A DNA stretch of 64,000 nt from RGIG2206 sp045579085 (lineage in GTDB: Bacteria; Bacillota; Clostridia; Oscillospirales; Acutalibacteraceae): NCBI GenBank assembly GCA_045579085.1, contig JAZNLO010000010.1, forward strand, positions 16,761 to 80,760, given 5' to 3'. This document shows, piece by piece, positions 26,653 to 36,900 of the stretch (position 1 is the stretch's first letter; each line of letters starts with the position of its first letter). The notes under the pieces are model-generated. The model ran no database searches and was not told the DNA's origin. It saw only the letters and a program-made list of their open reading frames with translations. Position numbers and translations under genes: made by a program.

Positions 26653-27876
26653 ATGGTAGATATCGCTATAATGGGGCACGGAACGGTAGGCTCAGGTGTT
26701 GTTGAGGTTTTAAAGCACAACTGTGACAGTATCACAAAGCGCGCCGGCGAGGAAATCAATATTAAACATATCCTTGATTTAAGAGATTTTCCTGATAGCC
26801 CTTATGCAGATAAGTTCATAAAAGACTTTGCTGTTATTGAGCGTGATACAGACGTAAAGATTGTCGTTGAGTGTATGGGCGGTCTGCGTCCTGCGTATGA
26901 TTTTGTAAAGCGCTGCTTGCTTTCTGGAAAGAGCGTTGTCACGTCAAATAAGGAGCTGATGGCAACAAAGGGCTGTGAGCTTTTAAGCATAGCAAAGGAA
27001 AGAAACCTTAACATATTGTTTGAGGCGAGCGTAGGCGGCGGTATTCCGATAATTCGCCCGATGGTGCAGTGCCTTGCCGCAAACGAGATAAGCGACATTG
27101 TGGGCATATTAAACGGCACCACAAACTTCATCTTGACAAAGATGTTCAAGGAAGGAATGTCGTTTGAGCAGGCTCTGGCAATGGCTCAGGAAAACGGCTA
27201 CGCAGAGCGTGACCCGTCAGCAGATGTTGACGGAATAGATGCTTGCAGAAAAATCGCAATACTTGCATCGCTCGCATTTGGCAAGCACGTCAATCCCGAC
27301 TTAATCAGCACCGTTGGCATAACGGGTATAACGCTTGCTGACGTAAGCTATGCTGAAAAGTGGGGCGGCGTAATCAAGCTGATAGGCAGAGTGCGCAAGT
27401 ATGAGGACGGCACAATTCTGCCGACTGTATACCCTGCATTCATTCCCAAATACAGCCAGCTTTCATCGGTTGACGATGTGTTCAACGCAATTATGGTGCG
27501 TGGCGATGCAACCGGCGAGGTAATGTTTTACGGCAGAGGCGCAGGCAAGCTTCCCACAGCCAGCGCAGTAGTAGCAGACGTAGTTGACTGCGTAAAGCAT
27601 ATCACAGCACGTAAGTATGTCTATTGGGGTGAAAGTGAGGACGGCTATATCAGAGACCACAACCTTGCCTACGGCGAGCTGTTTGTTCGCGCTAAGGTTG
27701 CAAACTATGATGAAGCGCTTAAGTTAATAAATCAAGAGTTCAACGTTCAGACTGTGCTCAGTGAGTCAGGCGAAGAGTTGGCATTTATCACAGCGGGCGT
27801 GGAAAAGGAAACCGTCGACAAGTTGAACGCTTGTCAGAGCATAGAGGTAAAATCAGTAATCCACGTGCTTGATTGA
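26653..27876 (+). CDS. hom: Homoserine dehydrogenase
   Basis: A 407-residue NAD(P)-dependent enzyme reducing aspartate semialdehyde to homoserine. The Rossmann motif is GHGTVGSGV (about 6-14). The catalytic part includes VTSNKELMATKG, EASVGGGIPIIRP, and GILNGTTNFILTKM. The C-terminal 80 residues look like an ACT regulatory domain (GELFVRAKV..). ATG 26653 follows AAAAGGAG by ten bases; a GTG at 26644 is too close to that site. It forms an operon with lysC. Confidence 0.94.
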   Translation: MVDIAIMGHGTVGSGVVEVLKHNCDSITKRAGEEINIKHILDLRDFPDSPYADKFIKDFAVIERDTDVKIVVECMGGLRPAYDFVKRCLLSGKSVVTSNKELMATKGCELLSIAKERNLNILFEASVGGGIPIIRPMVQCLAANEISDIVGILNGTTNFILTKMFKEGMSFEQALAMAQENGYAERDPSADVDGIDACRKIAILASLAFGKHVNPDLISTVGITGITLADVSYAEKWGGVIKLIGRVRKYEDGTILPTVYPAFIPKYSQLSSVDDVFNAIMVRGDATGEVMFYGRGAGKLPTASAVVADVVDCVKHITARKYVYWGESEDGYIRDHNLAYGELFVRAKVANYDEALKLINQEFNVQTVLSESGEELAFITAGVEKETVDKLNACQSIEVKSVIHVLD

Positions 27877-27894
27877 TAAAACTGGAGGTAGCAT

Positions 27895-29088
27895 ATGGCA
27901 TTAATAGTACAAAAATTCGGCGGCAGCTCAGTTGCAAACGCAGAGCGCGTAATGAACGTTGCCCGCATAATAACAGACACATATAAGGCCGGCAACAGCG
28001 TTGTTGTTGCGGTTTCAGCACAGGGCGACACAACTGACGACCTTATTGAAAAAGCAAACGAGATAAATCCTGAGGCATCAAAGCGTGAGATGGATATGCT
28101 TTTGTCGGCAGGCGAGCAGATATCAATTGCTCTGCTTGCAATGGCGATTGAAAAGCTCGGATATCCTGTTGTTTCGCTTTTGGGCTGGCAGGCAGGTGTT
28201 CAGACCGATTCGAATTACGGCATAGCAAAGATAAAAACCGTAACGTCTGAAAGACTGTCCACAGAGCTTGCAAAGAAAAACATAGTCATCGTTGCGGGCT
28301 TTCAGGGTATCAACAAGTTTGAAGACATAACCACACTTGGACGAGGCGGTTCTGATACAAGCGCAGTAGCGTTAGCGTGCGCGCTCAACGCAGATAAGTG
28401 CCAGATATACACCGACGTAGACGGTGTATACACCGCAGACCCAAGAAAAGTTACAGGCACCAAGAAGCTCGACGAGATAACCTATGACGAGATGCTTGAG
28501 CTTGCAACACTCGGAGCACAGGTGCTCCATAACCGTTCGGTTGAAATGGCGAAAAAATATGGGATTGCAATTGAGGTTTTAAGCAGCCTTGAGCGCAAAC
28601 CCGGAACAATTGTTAAGGAGAGCGTCAAAATGGAAAAAATGTTGGTAAGAGGTGTCGCAAAGGACACCGACGTAGCAAGAATATCAGTGGTTGGACTGCC
28701 TGACACACCGGGCGTAGCCTTCAAGCTTTTTGACCGCCTTGCAAAGAGAAAGACAAACGTTGATATCATTCTCCAGTCAGTCGGCAGAGACGGCACAAAG
28801 GATATCACCTTTACAGTAGCTAAGGGTCAGGCAAAGGGCGCTCTTGAGGCGATTGCCGAAATGTTTGACGGTAAGGTAATTTGCGATGAAAACGTTGCAA
28901 AGATATCTATTGTCGGAGCAGGAATGGAAACCCATCCCGGTGTAGCGGCAAAAATGTTTGAGGCATTGTATGAGTGCGGAATCAACATTCAAATGATAGC
29001 AACAAGCGAGATAAAGGTATCAGTTCTTATAGACCTTAAAGACGCAGACAAAGCGTGCCAAGCGGTTCATGATGCGTTTATAAAGTAA
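27895..29088 (+). CDS. lysC: Aspartate kinase
   Basis: A 397-residue kinase, the first step to lysine, threonine and methionine. It has N-terminal KFGGSSVAN (6-14), the TLGRGGSDTSAVAL loop (about 145-158), and two C-terminal ACT domains (from about 260; VSVVGLPDTPGVAFKLF-like repeats) for feedback control. GGAGGT lies six bases before the ATG. The gap to hom is 18 bases. The combination gives aspartyl phosphate and homoserine in one transcript; asd is not in the window. Confidence 0.95.
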   Translation: MALIVQKFGGSSVANAERVMNVARIITDTYKAGNSVVVAVSAQGDTTDDLIEKANEINPEASKREMDMLLSAGEQISIALLAMAIEKLGYPVVSLLGWQAGVQTDSNYGIAKIKTVTSERLSTELAKKNIVIVAGFQGINKFEDITTLGRGGSDTSAVALACALNADKCQIYTDVDGVYTADPRKVTGTKKLDEITYDEMLELATLGAQVLHNRSVEMAKKYGIAIEVLSSLERKPGTIVKESVKMEKMLVRGVAKDTDVARISVVGLPDTPGVAFKLFDRLAKRKTNVDIILQSVGRDGTKDITFTVAKGQAKGALEAIAEMFDGKVICDENVAKISIVGAGMETHPGVAAKMFEALYECGINIQMIATSEIKVSVLIDLKDADKACQAVHDAFIK

Positions 29089-29101
29089 TATTTGCATAAC
29101 G

Positions 29102-29135
29102 AAACCGCAGTTGAGTATATATCAACTGCGGTTTT
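29102..29135 (+). terminator. Terminator after hom-lysC
   Basis: AAACCGCAGTTGA, seven-base loop, perfect complement and TTTT. Confidence 0.88.
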
Positions 29136-29152
29136 CTGCATAGGAGAAGTAA

Positions 29153-30376
29153 ATGACTTTATATGATATTTTAGTTATTGGCGGCGGCGCATCAGGAATG
29201 ATGGCGGCAATAACCGCCAAGAGCGAAGCGCCTCATATGAGCGTTGCTGTTTTAGAGGGACAAAACAGGGTAGGCAAAAAACTGCTCACCACAGGCAACG
29301 GACGTTGCAACCTCACTAATACGGGCATTGATATCTCACGTTATCATAGCGAGAGTCCCGATTTGGTTAAGCTTGTGCTCGATGCCTTCGATAAGGCTAA
29401 AACGGAGGAGTTTTTCGGCTCGCTTGGAATATTGTTCAAAGAGGGTGAAAACGGCAAGCTCTTTCCGTTTTCACTTCAGGCGGCATCAGTTGTGAACGCT
29501 TTGCGCTTAAAATGCGAGAGCATCGGCGTGGAGATTATCACTGACGCAAAGGTGGAGAAAATCAGCAAGGAGCTTGTGGTGAAAACCGCTCAGGGTGATT
29601 TTAAGGGTAAGGCTGTTATTGTTGCTTGCGGCGGTTGTTCTGCTAAGAACACAGGCTCCGACGGAAGCGGCTTCGAGTTGTTGCGCTCGTTAGGACATAG
29701 CTGCACAACGCTCTATCCCGCCATAACTCCAATCCGCACCGAAACTGCACCTATAAAAGCGGCAAAGGGAGCCAAAACTGTTTGCGCGCTCAGAGCGCAG
29801 TCGGGCGACGAGGTGCGCACAGAATTTGGCGAGGTTTTGTTCACGGAATACGGAATATCAGGCCCGCCTGTGTTGCAGCTTTCGGGCTTTGCGGCATCGC
29901 ATAAAAATGTCAAAATCAGCTTGGATATGCTGCCTGAAATGACACAGGACGAGCTGTTTAAATATGTCTTTTCACGTAAAGATAACGTGTTTGAGGACAG
30001 AATGGAAAACCTGTTTTTAGGTTTGTTGCCAAAGCCGATAAGCCTCATTGTGCTTAAATACTGCGGTATGAACGTTAACGATAGCTGTATTGCGCTTGAA
30101 AAACGCAGTATATCAAAGCTTGTAAATGCAGTCAAGGCATTAACCTTAGACGTAACAGGCGTGTGTGGATATGACTCAGCGCAGGTCACTGCAGGGGGAA
30201 TAAGACTTAGCGAGTTTGATTCGTTCCTCTGCTCAAAAGTGGCAAGAGGCGTGTTTGCGTGCGGCGAGGTGCTTGACGTTTACGGCGACTGCGGCGGCTT
30301 TAATCTGCAGTGGGCGTGGTCGAGCGGACATATAGCAGGTCGTGCAGCGAGCTTATTTGCGGGGAAAAACGTATGA
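29153..30376 (+). CDS. HI0933/BaiN-type flavoprotein
   Basis: A 407-residue FAD protein. Its dinucleotide motif GGGASGMMAA (8-17) and GNGRCNLTN (about 56-64) are diagnostic for the HI0933 family. The C-terminal FAD loop GEVLDVYGDCGGFNLQWAWSSG is also typical. The reaction is not settled; some gut relatives (BaiN) are linked to bile-acid reduction, but the family is broad. ATAGGAG precedes the ATG. It overlaps the next FAD gene by four bases (ATGA). Confidence 0.87.
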   Translation: MTLYDILVIGGGASGMMAAITAKSEAPHMSVAVLEGQNRVGKKLLTTGNGRCNLTNTGIDISRYHSESPDLVKLVLDAFDKAKTEEFFGSLGILFKEGENGKLFPFSLQAASVVNALRLKCESIGVEIITDAKVEKISKELVVKTAQGDFKGKAVIVACGGCSAKNTGSDGSGFELLRSLGHSCTTLYPAITPIRTETAPIKAAKGAKTVCALRAQSGDEVRTEFGEVLFTEYGISGPPVLQLSGFAASHKNVKISLDMLPEMTQDELFKYVFSRKDNVFEDRMENLFLGLLPKPISLIVLKYCGMNVNDSCIALEKRSISKLVNAVKALTLDVTGVCGYDSAQVTAGGIRLSEFDSFLCSKVARGVFACGEVLDVYGDCGGFNLQWAWSSGHIAGRAASLFAGKNV

Positions 30377-31944
30377 TAATCATAAGAAACATCAAGGTGC
30401 CGCTTGATGAGGCGGACAACCTTAGAAAAATATGTGCTGATGCGCTTAGATGCGATTCTCAGCTGATAAAAAGCTGCAAACTCGTTAAACGCTCGGTTGA
30501 TGCAAGGAAGAAAAACAATGGTCACTTCGTTTACACCTTGCTCGCAGACGTTGCTGACGAGTTCAGACTTGTTAGACGCTGCAAGTCGGCTGAAATATAT
30601 ACAGAGCCGAAAGATGAGCCGCTTGTACCGCTGCGTGACCGTTCAAAGCTGCCGCCCGTCGTGGTAGGCAGTGGACCTGCAGGATTGTTTGCAGCGTTGA
30701 CTTTAGCGCAAAACGGCTATAAGCCCATACTTATCGAGCGTGGCAAAAGCGTTGATGATAGAAAAAAAGCGGTTGAGCGTTTTTGGTGCGAGCATCTGCT
30801 TGATACAGAAACTAATGTGCAGTTTGGCGAGGGCGGCGCAGGCACATTTTCAGACGGCAAGCTCAACACAGGCACAAAGGATTTAAGAATAAAGCAAGTG
30901 TTAAGCACCTTTGCGGAGTTTGGTGCGCCTGAAAACATCCTGTATGATGCCCAGCCGCATATAGGCACAGACCTCTTGTCAGAGGTGATAAAGAATATCC
31001 GTAACTGCATAATTGAGCTTGGCGGAAGCGTTATGTTTGAAACCAAACTGACGGATATCACCTTTGAAAACGGGGTTAAGAGCGTCACCTGTCTTAGCAA
31101 GTCGGGTGAGAGCAAAATCGAGTGCGACAGCGTCGTTTTAGCAATAGGACACAGTGCCAGAGATACGTTTTTGATGCTCGAGCAAAAGGGCGTGCCGATG
31201 GAGCCTAAGCCGTTTTCGGTGGGCGTCAGAATTGAGCATCTGCAAAGCAGTATCAATTTGGCAAGGTACGGAGATTTTGCATCGCATCGAGCGTTGTCGG
31301 CTGCCAGTTATAAGCTTGCCGCTCATATAGGCGACAGAGGGGTGTATACCTTTTGTATGTGCCCCGGCGGAGTGGTTGTGGCAGCCGCGAGCGAGCCTGA
31401 AACAGTGGTCACAAACGGAATGAGCTATAACGCTCGTGACGGCAAAAATGCAAACAGTGCCTTGCTTGTAGGCGTAGGACAAAAGGACTTCGGCGGTGAC
31501 GATGCGCTTGCAGGCGTCAGATTTCAACAGATGCTTGAGCGCAAAGCGTTTGATTTAAGCGGTTCGTACAAGGCGCCTTGTCAGCGAGTAGGCGACTTTT
31601 TGCAAAACAAAAAAACCGCAACCTTCGGCAGCGTAAAGCCAAGTTTTACTGCTGGGGTAGAGGCGGCGAACATTTGTGATATTCTGCCTGACTATGTAAC
31701 CGATACGATAAAGCAGGGCTTGAGCGAGTTTGGCAAAAGCATAAACGGCTTTGATGCAGAGGATGCAGTCCTGACTGCGCCCGAAACACGCAGTTCATCG
31801 CCTGTCAGAATTTTGCGAGATGACAGCTTGCAGTCGTTCAGAGGATTGTACCCGTGCGGCGAGGGCGCAGGCTATGCAGGCGGTATTATGTCCGCAGCGG
31901 TAGACGGAATACGTTGCGCCGAAAAAATAATGCTTACTAAATAG
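30373..31944 (+). CDS. COG2509-type FAD-dependent oxidoreductase
   Basis: A 523-residue FAD protein. A small N-terminal ferredoxin-like domain (about 1-80) precedes the FAD motif VVGSGPAGLFAAL (about 98-110), then FGEGGAGTFSDGKLNT, which marks the COG2509 group, and the C-terminal APETRSSSPVRI and GEGAGYAGGI. The function is unknown. ATG 30373 was taken because it overlaps the preceding stop and gives the family N-terminus; the longer frame into the upstream gene is not real. It is translationally coupled to the HI0933-type protein. Confidence 0.87.
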   Translation: MIIIRNIKVPLDEADNLRKICADALRCDSQLIKSCKLVKRSVDARKKNNGHFVYTLLADVADEFRLVRRCKSAEIYTEPKDEPLVPLRDRSKLPPVVVGSGPAGLFAALTLAQNGYKPILIERGKSVDDRKKAVERFWCEHLLDTETNVQFGEGGAGTFSDGKLNTGTKDLRIKQVLSTFAEFGAPENILYDAQPHIGTDLLSEVIKNIRNCIIELGGSVMFETKLTDITFENGVKSVTCLSKSGESKIECDSVVLAIGHSARDTFLMLEQKGVPMEPKPFSVGVRIEHLQSSINLARYGDFASHRALSAASYKLAAHIGDRGVYTFCMCPGGVVVAAASEPETVVTNGMSYNARDGKNANSALLVGVGQKDFGGDDALAGVRFQQMLERKAFDLSGSYKAPCQRVGDFLQNKKTATFGSVKPSFTAGVEAANICDILPDYVTDTIKQGLSEFGKSINGFDAEDAVLTAPETRSSSPVRILRDDSLQSFRGLYPCGEGAGYAGGIMSAAVDGIRCAEKIMLTK

Positions 31945-31960
31945 CAGAAAAATACGGCGA

Positions 31961-31989
31961 TTGACATTAGGTTTTGCCAATGATAAAAT
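31961..31989 (+). promoter_or_regulatory. Sigma-A promoter of pyrR
   Basis: TTGACA, 17-base spacer, TAAAAT. The short leader (about 30 bases) has no PyrR-binding loop of its own. Confidence 0.82.
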
Positions 31990-32023
31990 ATACTTTGATA
32001 TAAGATTTATGTTGTGGGGTAAA

Positions 32024-32566
32024 ATGATGAAACAAAAAGCAAAAATAATGGACGAGCTTGCCATAAAAAGAGCTATGGCACGAATCACTCACGAAATTAT
32101 TGAGCACAATCAGGGCGTAGAGGACGTCTGCCTGTTGGGCATAAAACGAAGAGGAATACCGCTTGCAAATATGTTGGCGGAAAACATACTTAAGTTTGAG
32201 GGTGCAGAGGTGCCTGTAGGTTATCTGGATATAACCAAGCACCGTGACGACCTTTCCGATGCAGACAAGCTTGTGCTTGCGGGCGACTGTCATTTTCCGT
32301 GCGATATAAAGAATAAGAGAGTTATAATCGTGGATGACGTTCTCTATACAGGTAGAACGGCACGCGCCGCGATGGAAGCAGTTTTCGCTTATGGCAGACC
32401 TGATTGTCTGCAGTTTGCAGTTTTAATCGACAGAGGTCACAGAGAGGTGCCGATAAGGGCTGATTACGTCTGCAAAAACGTACCCACCTCGCTTAATGAA
32501 ATAGTTTCGGTTATGATAAACGATATAGACGGCGAAACAGGTGTTTATATCTGTGATATTGAGTAA
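32024..32566 (+). CDS. pyrR: PyrR: pyr attenuation regulator/uracil phosphoribosyltransferase
   Basis: A 180-residue RNA-binding regulator. It senses UMP/UTP and binds a stem-loop in pyr mRNA to favour termination. The PRPP loop is VIIVDDVLYTGRT (about 95-107), and the N-terminal DELAIKRAMARITHEIIE and GIKRRGIPLA match PyrR. The start is ATG 32024 (32027 possible) behind GTGGGG. It lies directly upstream of an attenuator whose loop matches the PyrR-binding consensus, so its target is visible in the window. It is transcribed from its own promoter, unlike the Bacillus arrangement where it is inside the attenuated operon. Confidence 0.94.
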   Translation: MMKQKAKIMDELAIKRAMARITHEIIEHNQGVEDVCLLGIKRRGIPLANMLAENILKFEGAEVPVGYLDITKHRDDLSDADKLVLAGDCHFPCDIKNKRVIIVDDVLYTGRTARAAMEAVFAYGRPDCLQFAVLIDRGHREVPIRADYVCKNVPTSLNEIVSVMINDIDGETGVYICDIE

Positions 32567-32585
32567 AAAATATTTGAAAGAGTAT

Positions 32586-32614
32586 TTGACAAGCGCTTAA
32601 AACTGTGATATAAT
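32586..32614 (+). promoter_or_regulatory. Sigma-A promoter of the pyr operon
   Basis: Perfect consensus TTGACA, 17-base spacer, TATAAT. Confidence 0.92.
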
Positions 32615-32624
32615 CACCTAAAGT

Positions 32625-32661
32625 TAATCTTTAAGACGATACAGAGATATCGGCAAGATTA
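32625..32661 (+). promoter_or_regulatory. PyrR-binding stem-loop (anti-antiterminator) in the pyr leader
   Basis: Lower stem TAATCTT/AAGATTA (32625-32631 with 32655-32661), a purine-rich internal loop, upper stem CGATA/TATCG, and hexaloop CAGAGA (32642-32647), matching the CNGNGA loop of the PyrR target. The 3' part, 32653-32663, can alternatively pair with 32715-32726, giving the antiterminator. Confidence 0.88.
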
Positions 32662-32717
32662 AGTTATAGGAAAGATATAGGCGCAGTGTACGCTGCACCG
32701 ATGTTTTTATGTAGCTT

Positions 32718-32752
32718 AAGCCTTGCTGAAATTCAGCAGGGCTTGTTTTTTT
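32718..32752 (+). terminator. Attenuator terminator of the pyr operon
   Basis: A 13-bp stem (AAGCCTTGCTGAA with TTCAGCAGGGCTT, one G-T wobble) and seven T, ending 15 bases before the pyrC start. Its 5' arm is the part that the antiterminator would occupy. Confidence 0.9.
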
Positions 32753-32767
32753 GAAAGGGGTTTTATT

Positions 32768-33973
32768 ATGTCACAGCAAATCAAATCAAATGATTTCAGA
32801 GCAGTTGGTTGCCCCTCTATCTCTTTCGGTATTGGCAAGGACTTATTGCCCCTATTTGATAAATATACTGTTTTTCCCGGTTTTTGCGATGTGCACGTTC
32901 ATTTTCGCGAGCCGGGTTTTTCTTATAAAGAAACGATTCTGACGGGCTCACAGGCAGCGGCGCACGGCGGATACACAGCCGTATGTACAATGCCAAACTT
33001 AAATCCGGTGCCCGACAGTGCTGAGCATCTAAAACAGCAGCTTGATTTAATAAAGGCTCAGGCGGAGATTAATGTCTATCCATACGCCGCAATCACAGTC
33101 GGTCAGCAGGGTAAGGAATTATCGGATATGAGCGCAATGCAGTCTGATGCGATAGCGTTTTCGGACGACGGTAGAGGAGTGCAGTCTGAGGAACTTATGC
33201 GCCTTGCAATGCTCAAGGCTAAGGAGCTTGGCAAAATAATAGTTGCGCACTGCGAGGATAACAGTCTGCTTCGCGGCGGATATATAAACGATGGGGTTTA
33301 TTCAAAAGCGCACGGGCACAGAGGAATTTGTAACGAAAGCGAATGGGGACCTATTGAGCGTGACTTGCGTTTGGCAAAAGAAACAGGCTGCGCATATCAC
33401 GTGTGTCATATCTCCTGTAAGGAGAGCGTGGACTTAATCCGCAAGGCAAAGTCAGAGGGCGTAAACGTCACCTGTGAAACAGCACCGCATTACTTGGTGC
33501 TTGACGAGAACGACTTGCAGGAGGACGGCCGCTTTAAAATGAATCCGCCCTTGCGTTCAACTGAGGACAGGCTTGCACTTATAGAGGGAATCAAGGATTC
33601 AACCATAGATATGATAGCCACAGACCATGCGCCGCATAGCGCAGAGGAACAGTCTAAGGGGCTTGAGCTGAGCGCCTTTGGCATAGTGGGACTGGAAACA
33701 GCGTTTTCGGTTATGTACACAGAGCTTGTAAAGAAAAACGTAATCAGCCTTGAAAAACTGATTGAGCTGATGGCAATAAACCCGAGAAAGCGGTTTAATA
33801 TACCGCTCGGCGAGGACTACACCGTTTGGGATTTGGAAGAGGCCGTTAAGGTGGAGCCTGAAAAGTTTTATTCAAAGGGCAGGTCAACGCCGTTCGAGGG
33901 GCAGACGTTTTACGGCAAATGCTTATTAACAGTTGCAAACGGCAAAATAGTATATAAAGATAAGTTGATATAA
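32768..33973 (+). CDS. pyrC: Dihydroorotase
   Basis: A 401-residue zinc amidohydrolase closing carbamoyl-aspartate to dihydroorotate. The metal motif DVHVHFREPG (41-50, His43 and His45) and the C-terminal TDHAPHS are present; HCED supplies a further metal ligand. ATG 32768 follows AAAGGGG (32754-32760), directly after the attenuator. It is the first gene of the seven-gene pyr operon, so it is controlled by PyrR attenuation. Confidence 0.94.
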   Translation: MSQQIKSNDFRAVGCPSISFGIGKDLLPLFDKYTVFPGFCDVHVHFREPGFSYKETILTGSQAAAHGGYTAVCTMPNLNPVPDSAEHLKQQLDLIKAQAEINVYPYAAITVGQQGKELSDMSAMQSDAIAFSDDGRGVQSEELMRLAMLKAKELGKIIVAHCEDNSLLRGGYINDGVYSKAHGHRGICNESEWGPIERDLRLAKETGCAYHVCHISCKESVDLIRKAKSEGVNVTCETAPHYLVLDENDLQEDGRFKMNPPLRSTEDRLALIEGIKDSTIDMIATDHAPHSAEEQSKGLELSAFGIVGLETAFSVMYTELVKKNVISLEKLIELMAINPRKRFNIPLGEDYTVWDLEEAVKVEPEKFYSKGRSTPFEGQTFYGKCLLTVANGKIVYKDKLI

Positions 33974-33995
33974 AGAAATTCGGGAGGAAATAACA

Positions 33996-36900
33996 ATGGC
34001 AAAAAGAACAGATATCAAAAAAGTGCTTATAATTGGCTCAGGCCCAATTGTTATCGGTCAGGCAGCAGAGTTTGACTATGCAGGAACACAGGCTTGCCTT
34101 GCGCTCAAGGAAGAGGGATATGAGGTAATACTGTGCAACTCAAACCCTGCAACAATAATGACCGATACCACAATCGCAGACAAGGTATATATGGAGCCGT
34201 TGACTCTTGAATATATCGCAAAGATACTCCGCTATGAGCGTCCTGACGCAATCGTGCCGGGAATCGGCGGCCAGACGGGACTCAATCTTGCAATGCAGTT
34301 GCAGAAGAAAGGCATATTAGATGAGTGCTCAGTTGAGCTTCTTGGCACATCCAGCGAGAGCATCGAAAGAGCAGAGGACAGAGAACTGTTCAAGGAGATG
34401 TGCGAGTCTATCGGCGAGCCTGTTATCCCATCTGAGATAACCTATGATATTGAGCAGGCAAAGAAAGCTGCAAGCGAAATCGGATACCCTGTCGTACTGC
34501 GTCCTGCGTTTACACTCGGCGGCACAGGCGGCGGCTTTGCAAACAACGAAGCCGAGCTTGTTGAAATCGGTATGAACGCATTCAAGCTTTCGCCTGTGCA
34601 TCAGGTTTTGATTGAAAAGAGCGTTAAGGGCTATAAGGAAATCGAGTTTGAGGTTATGCGTGACTCAAATGACAACGCAATAACAATTTGCGGTATGGAA
34701 AACGTTGACCCTGTCGGAGTTCACACAGGCGACTCAGTTGTTGTAGCGCCCATACTTTCGCTCAATGACCACGACCTTAAAATGCTTAACGACAGCGCAA
34801 TTAAAATTATAAGAGAGCTTAAAATCGAGGGCGGCTGCAACGTTCAGTTTGCGCTCAATCCCGAAACAAGCGAGTATTATCTTATCGAGGTAAACCCACG
34901 CGTATCAAGGTCGTCTGCGTTGGCATCAAAGGCGAGCGGCTACCCGATTGCCAGAGTCACAGCAAAGATTGCGCTCGGTATGGCGCTTGAGGATATCCCT
35001 GTAGCAGGAGGCACTGCAGCCATCGAGCCTCGCCTTGACTATATCGTTGCAAAGTTCCCGCGCTTCCCGTTTGACAAGTTTGCATCAGCACCGAATACAC
35101 TCGGCACACAGATGAAAGCCACAGGTGAGGTTATGGGCATAGGCTCAAGCTTGGAGGAGTGCTTCTTAAAATCAGTTCGCTCATTGGAAACAGGCGTGTG
35201 CCACTTCCACCTTGCAAAGTTTGACGATATGACTAACGATGAGCTCTACGCATATCTTGCTGAGTTTAAAGATGATAACATCTACGCAGTATGCGAGCTT
35301 TTGCGTAGAGGGGAGAGCATTGAAGCGCTCCATAAGGCAACCAAGATAACCGAGCTGTTCCTTGAGTCTTTCAAGAAAATCGTTGATATGGAAAAAACCC
35401 TCAAGGCAAATAAGAACGATGTTGAAACTTTAAAGCAAGCTAAGAAGATGGGCTTCTCTGATAAGTTTATAGCAGCTATTTGGGGAGTAAAGGAAACTGA
35501 GCTTTACAACTTCCGCAAGGCAAACGGCATCGTGCCCATATTCAAGATGGTGGACACCTTGCACACAGGCAAATATATCGCATACCTTTATTCGTCATAC
35601 ACAGGAGAGAACGCATCACGCCTTACCGATAAGAAGAAAATCGTGGTGCTGGGTGCAGGACCCATCCGTATCGGACAGGGCGTTGAGTTTGACTATTCAA
35701 CCGTACACGCAGTGCAGACAATAAAGCGTGCAGGATATGAGGCAATAATCATAAACAACAATCCCGAAACCGTTTCAACAGATTATACAACAGCAGATAA
35801 ACTGTATTTCGAGCCTCTTACACCCGAAGACGTAATGGCAATCATTGATTTTGAAAAGCCTGAGGGAGTAATCGCATCGCTCGGCGGTCAGACTGCAATC
35901 AACCTCGCACAGCCGTTAATGGAGAGAGGCGTTAAAATTATCGGCACAGATTGCGATGCTATTGAGAGAGCCGAAAATCGTGACAGCTTTGAGAAAATTT
36001 TGAAAGACCTTGACATTCCACAGCCTAAAGGACAGGCAGTAACAAAAATTGAGGACGGCGTAAAGGCTGCAAATGAGATTGGCTATCCCGTATTGGTAAG
36101 ACCTTCGTTTGTTTTGGGTGGACGTGCAATGCAGATAGTTGCAAACGAGGAGCAGCTCAGACATTACCTGAAAACAGCGGTTGAAATCGACTCAGATAAG
36201 CCTGTTTTGGTTGATAAGTATATTCAGGGCAAAGAGGTTGAGGTAGACGCTATTTGCGACGGACAGGACGTGTTTATTCCCGGCATAATGGAGCTTGTTG
36301 AGCGCACAGGAATACACTCAGGTGACTCAATCAGCGTATATCCCACCTTCAGCATTTCCGATAAGGTAAAAGGCACAATTCTCAGATATGCCAAAAAGCT
36401 CGGACTCGGCATAGGTATTGTAGGACTTTATAACATTCAGTTTATCGTAGACGATAACGACGATGTCTATATAATCGAGGTTAACCCCCGCTCGTCGAGA
36501 ACAGTTCCGTTCCTTTCAAAGTCCACAGGCTACAGCCTTGCCGATATCGCAACAGAGGTTATACTCGGCAGGTCGCTTAAGGAGCAGGGCATATTCTCGC
36601 TCTATCCGCAGGAGAAAAACCGCTTCTATGTAAAGGTACCTGTGTTCTCGTTCAACAAGATTAAGGGACTTGACGCATACCTCTCACCTGAAATGAAGTC
36701 CACAGGAGAGGCAATCGGCTATGACGACAAGCTTAACCGTGCATTGTATAAGGCGTTGCAGGCAGCGGGCACACATCTGCAGAACTATGGAACAGTTTTC
36801 GCAACCATCGCAGACAAGGATAAAGAGGAAGCCTTGCCGCTTATCCAGAGATTCTATAATCTTGGCTTCAATGTTCAGGCAACTGAGGGCACAGCCCAGT

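Noticed and set aside
26583..27895. Possible lysine riboswitch or T-box controlling hom or lysC
   Set aside because: The leader before hom is about 35 bases and the hom-lysC gap is 18 bases, too short for either element.
31990..32024. Second PyrR-binding loop in front of pyrR
   Set aside because: The short leader has no CNGNGA hexaloop on a stem and no terminator.
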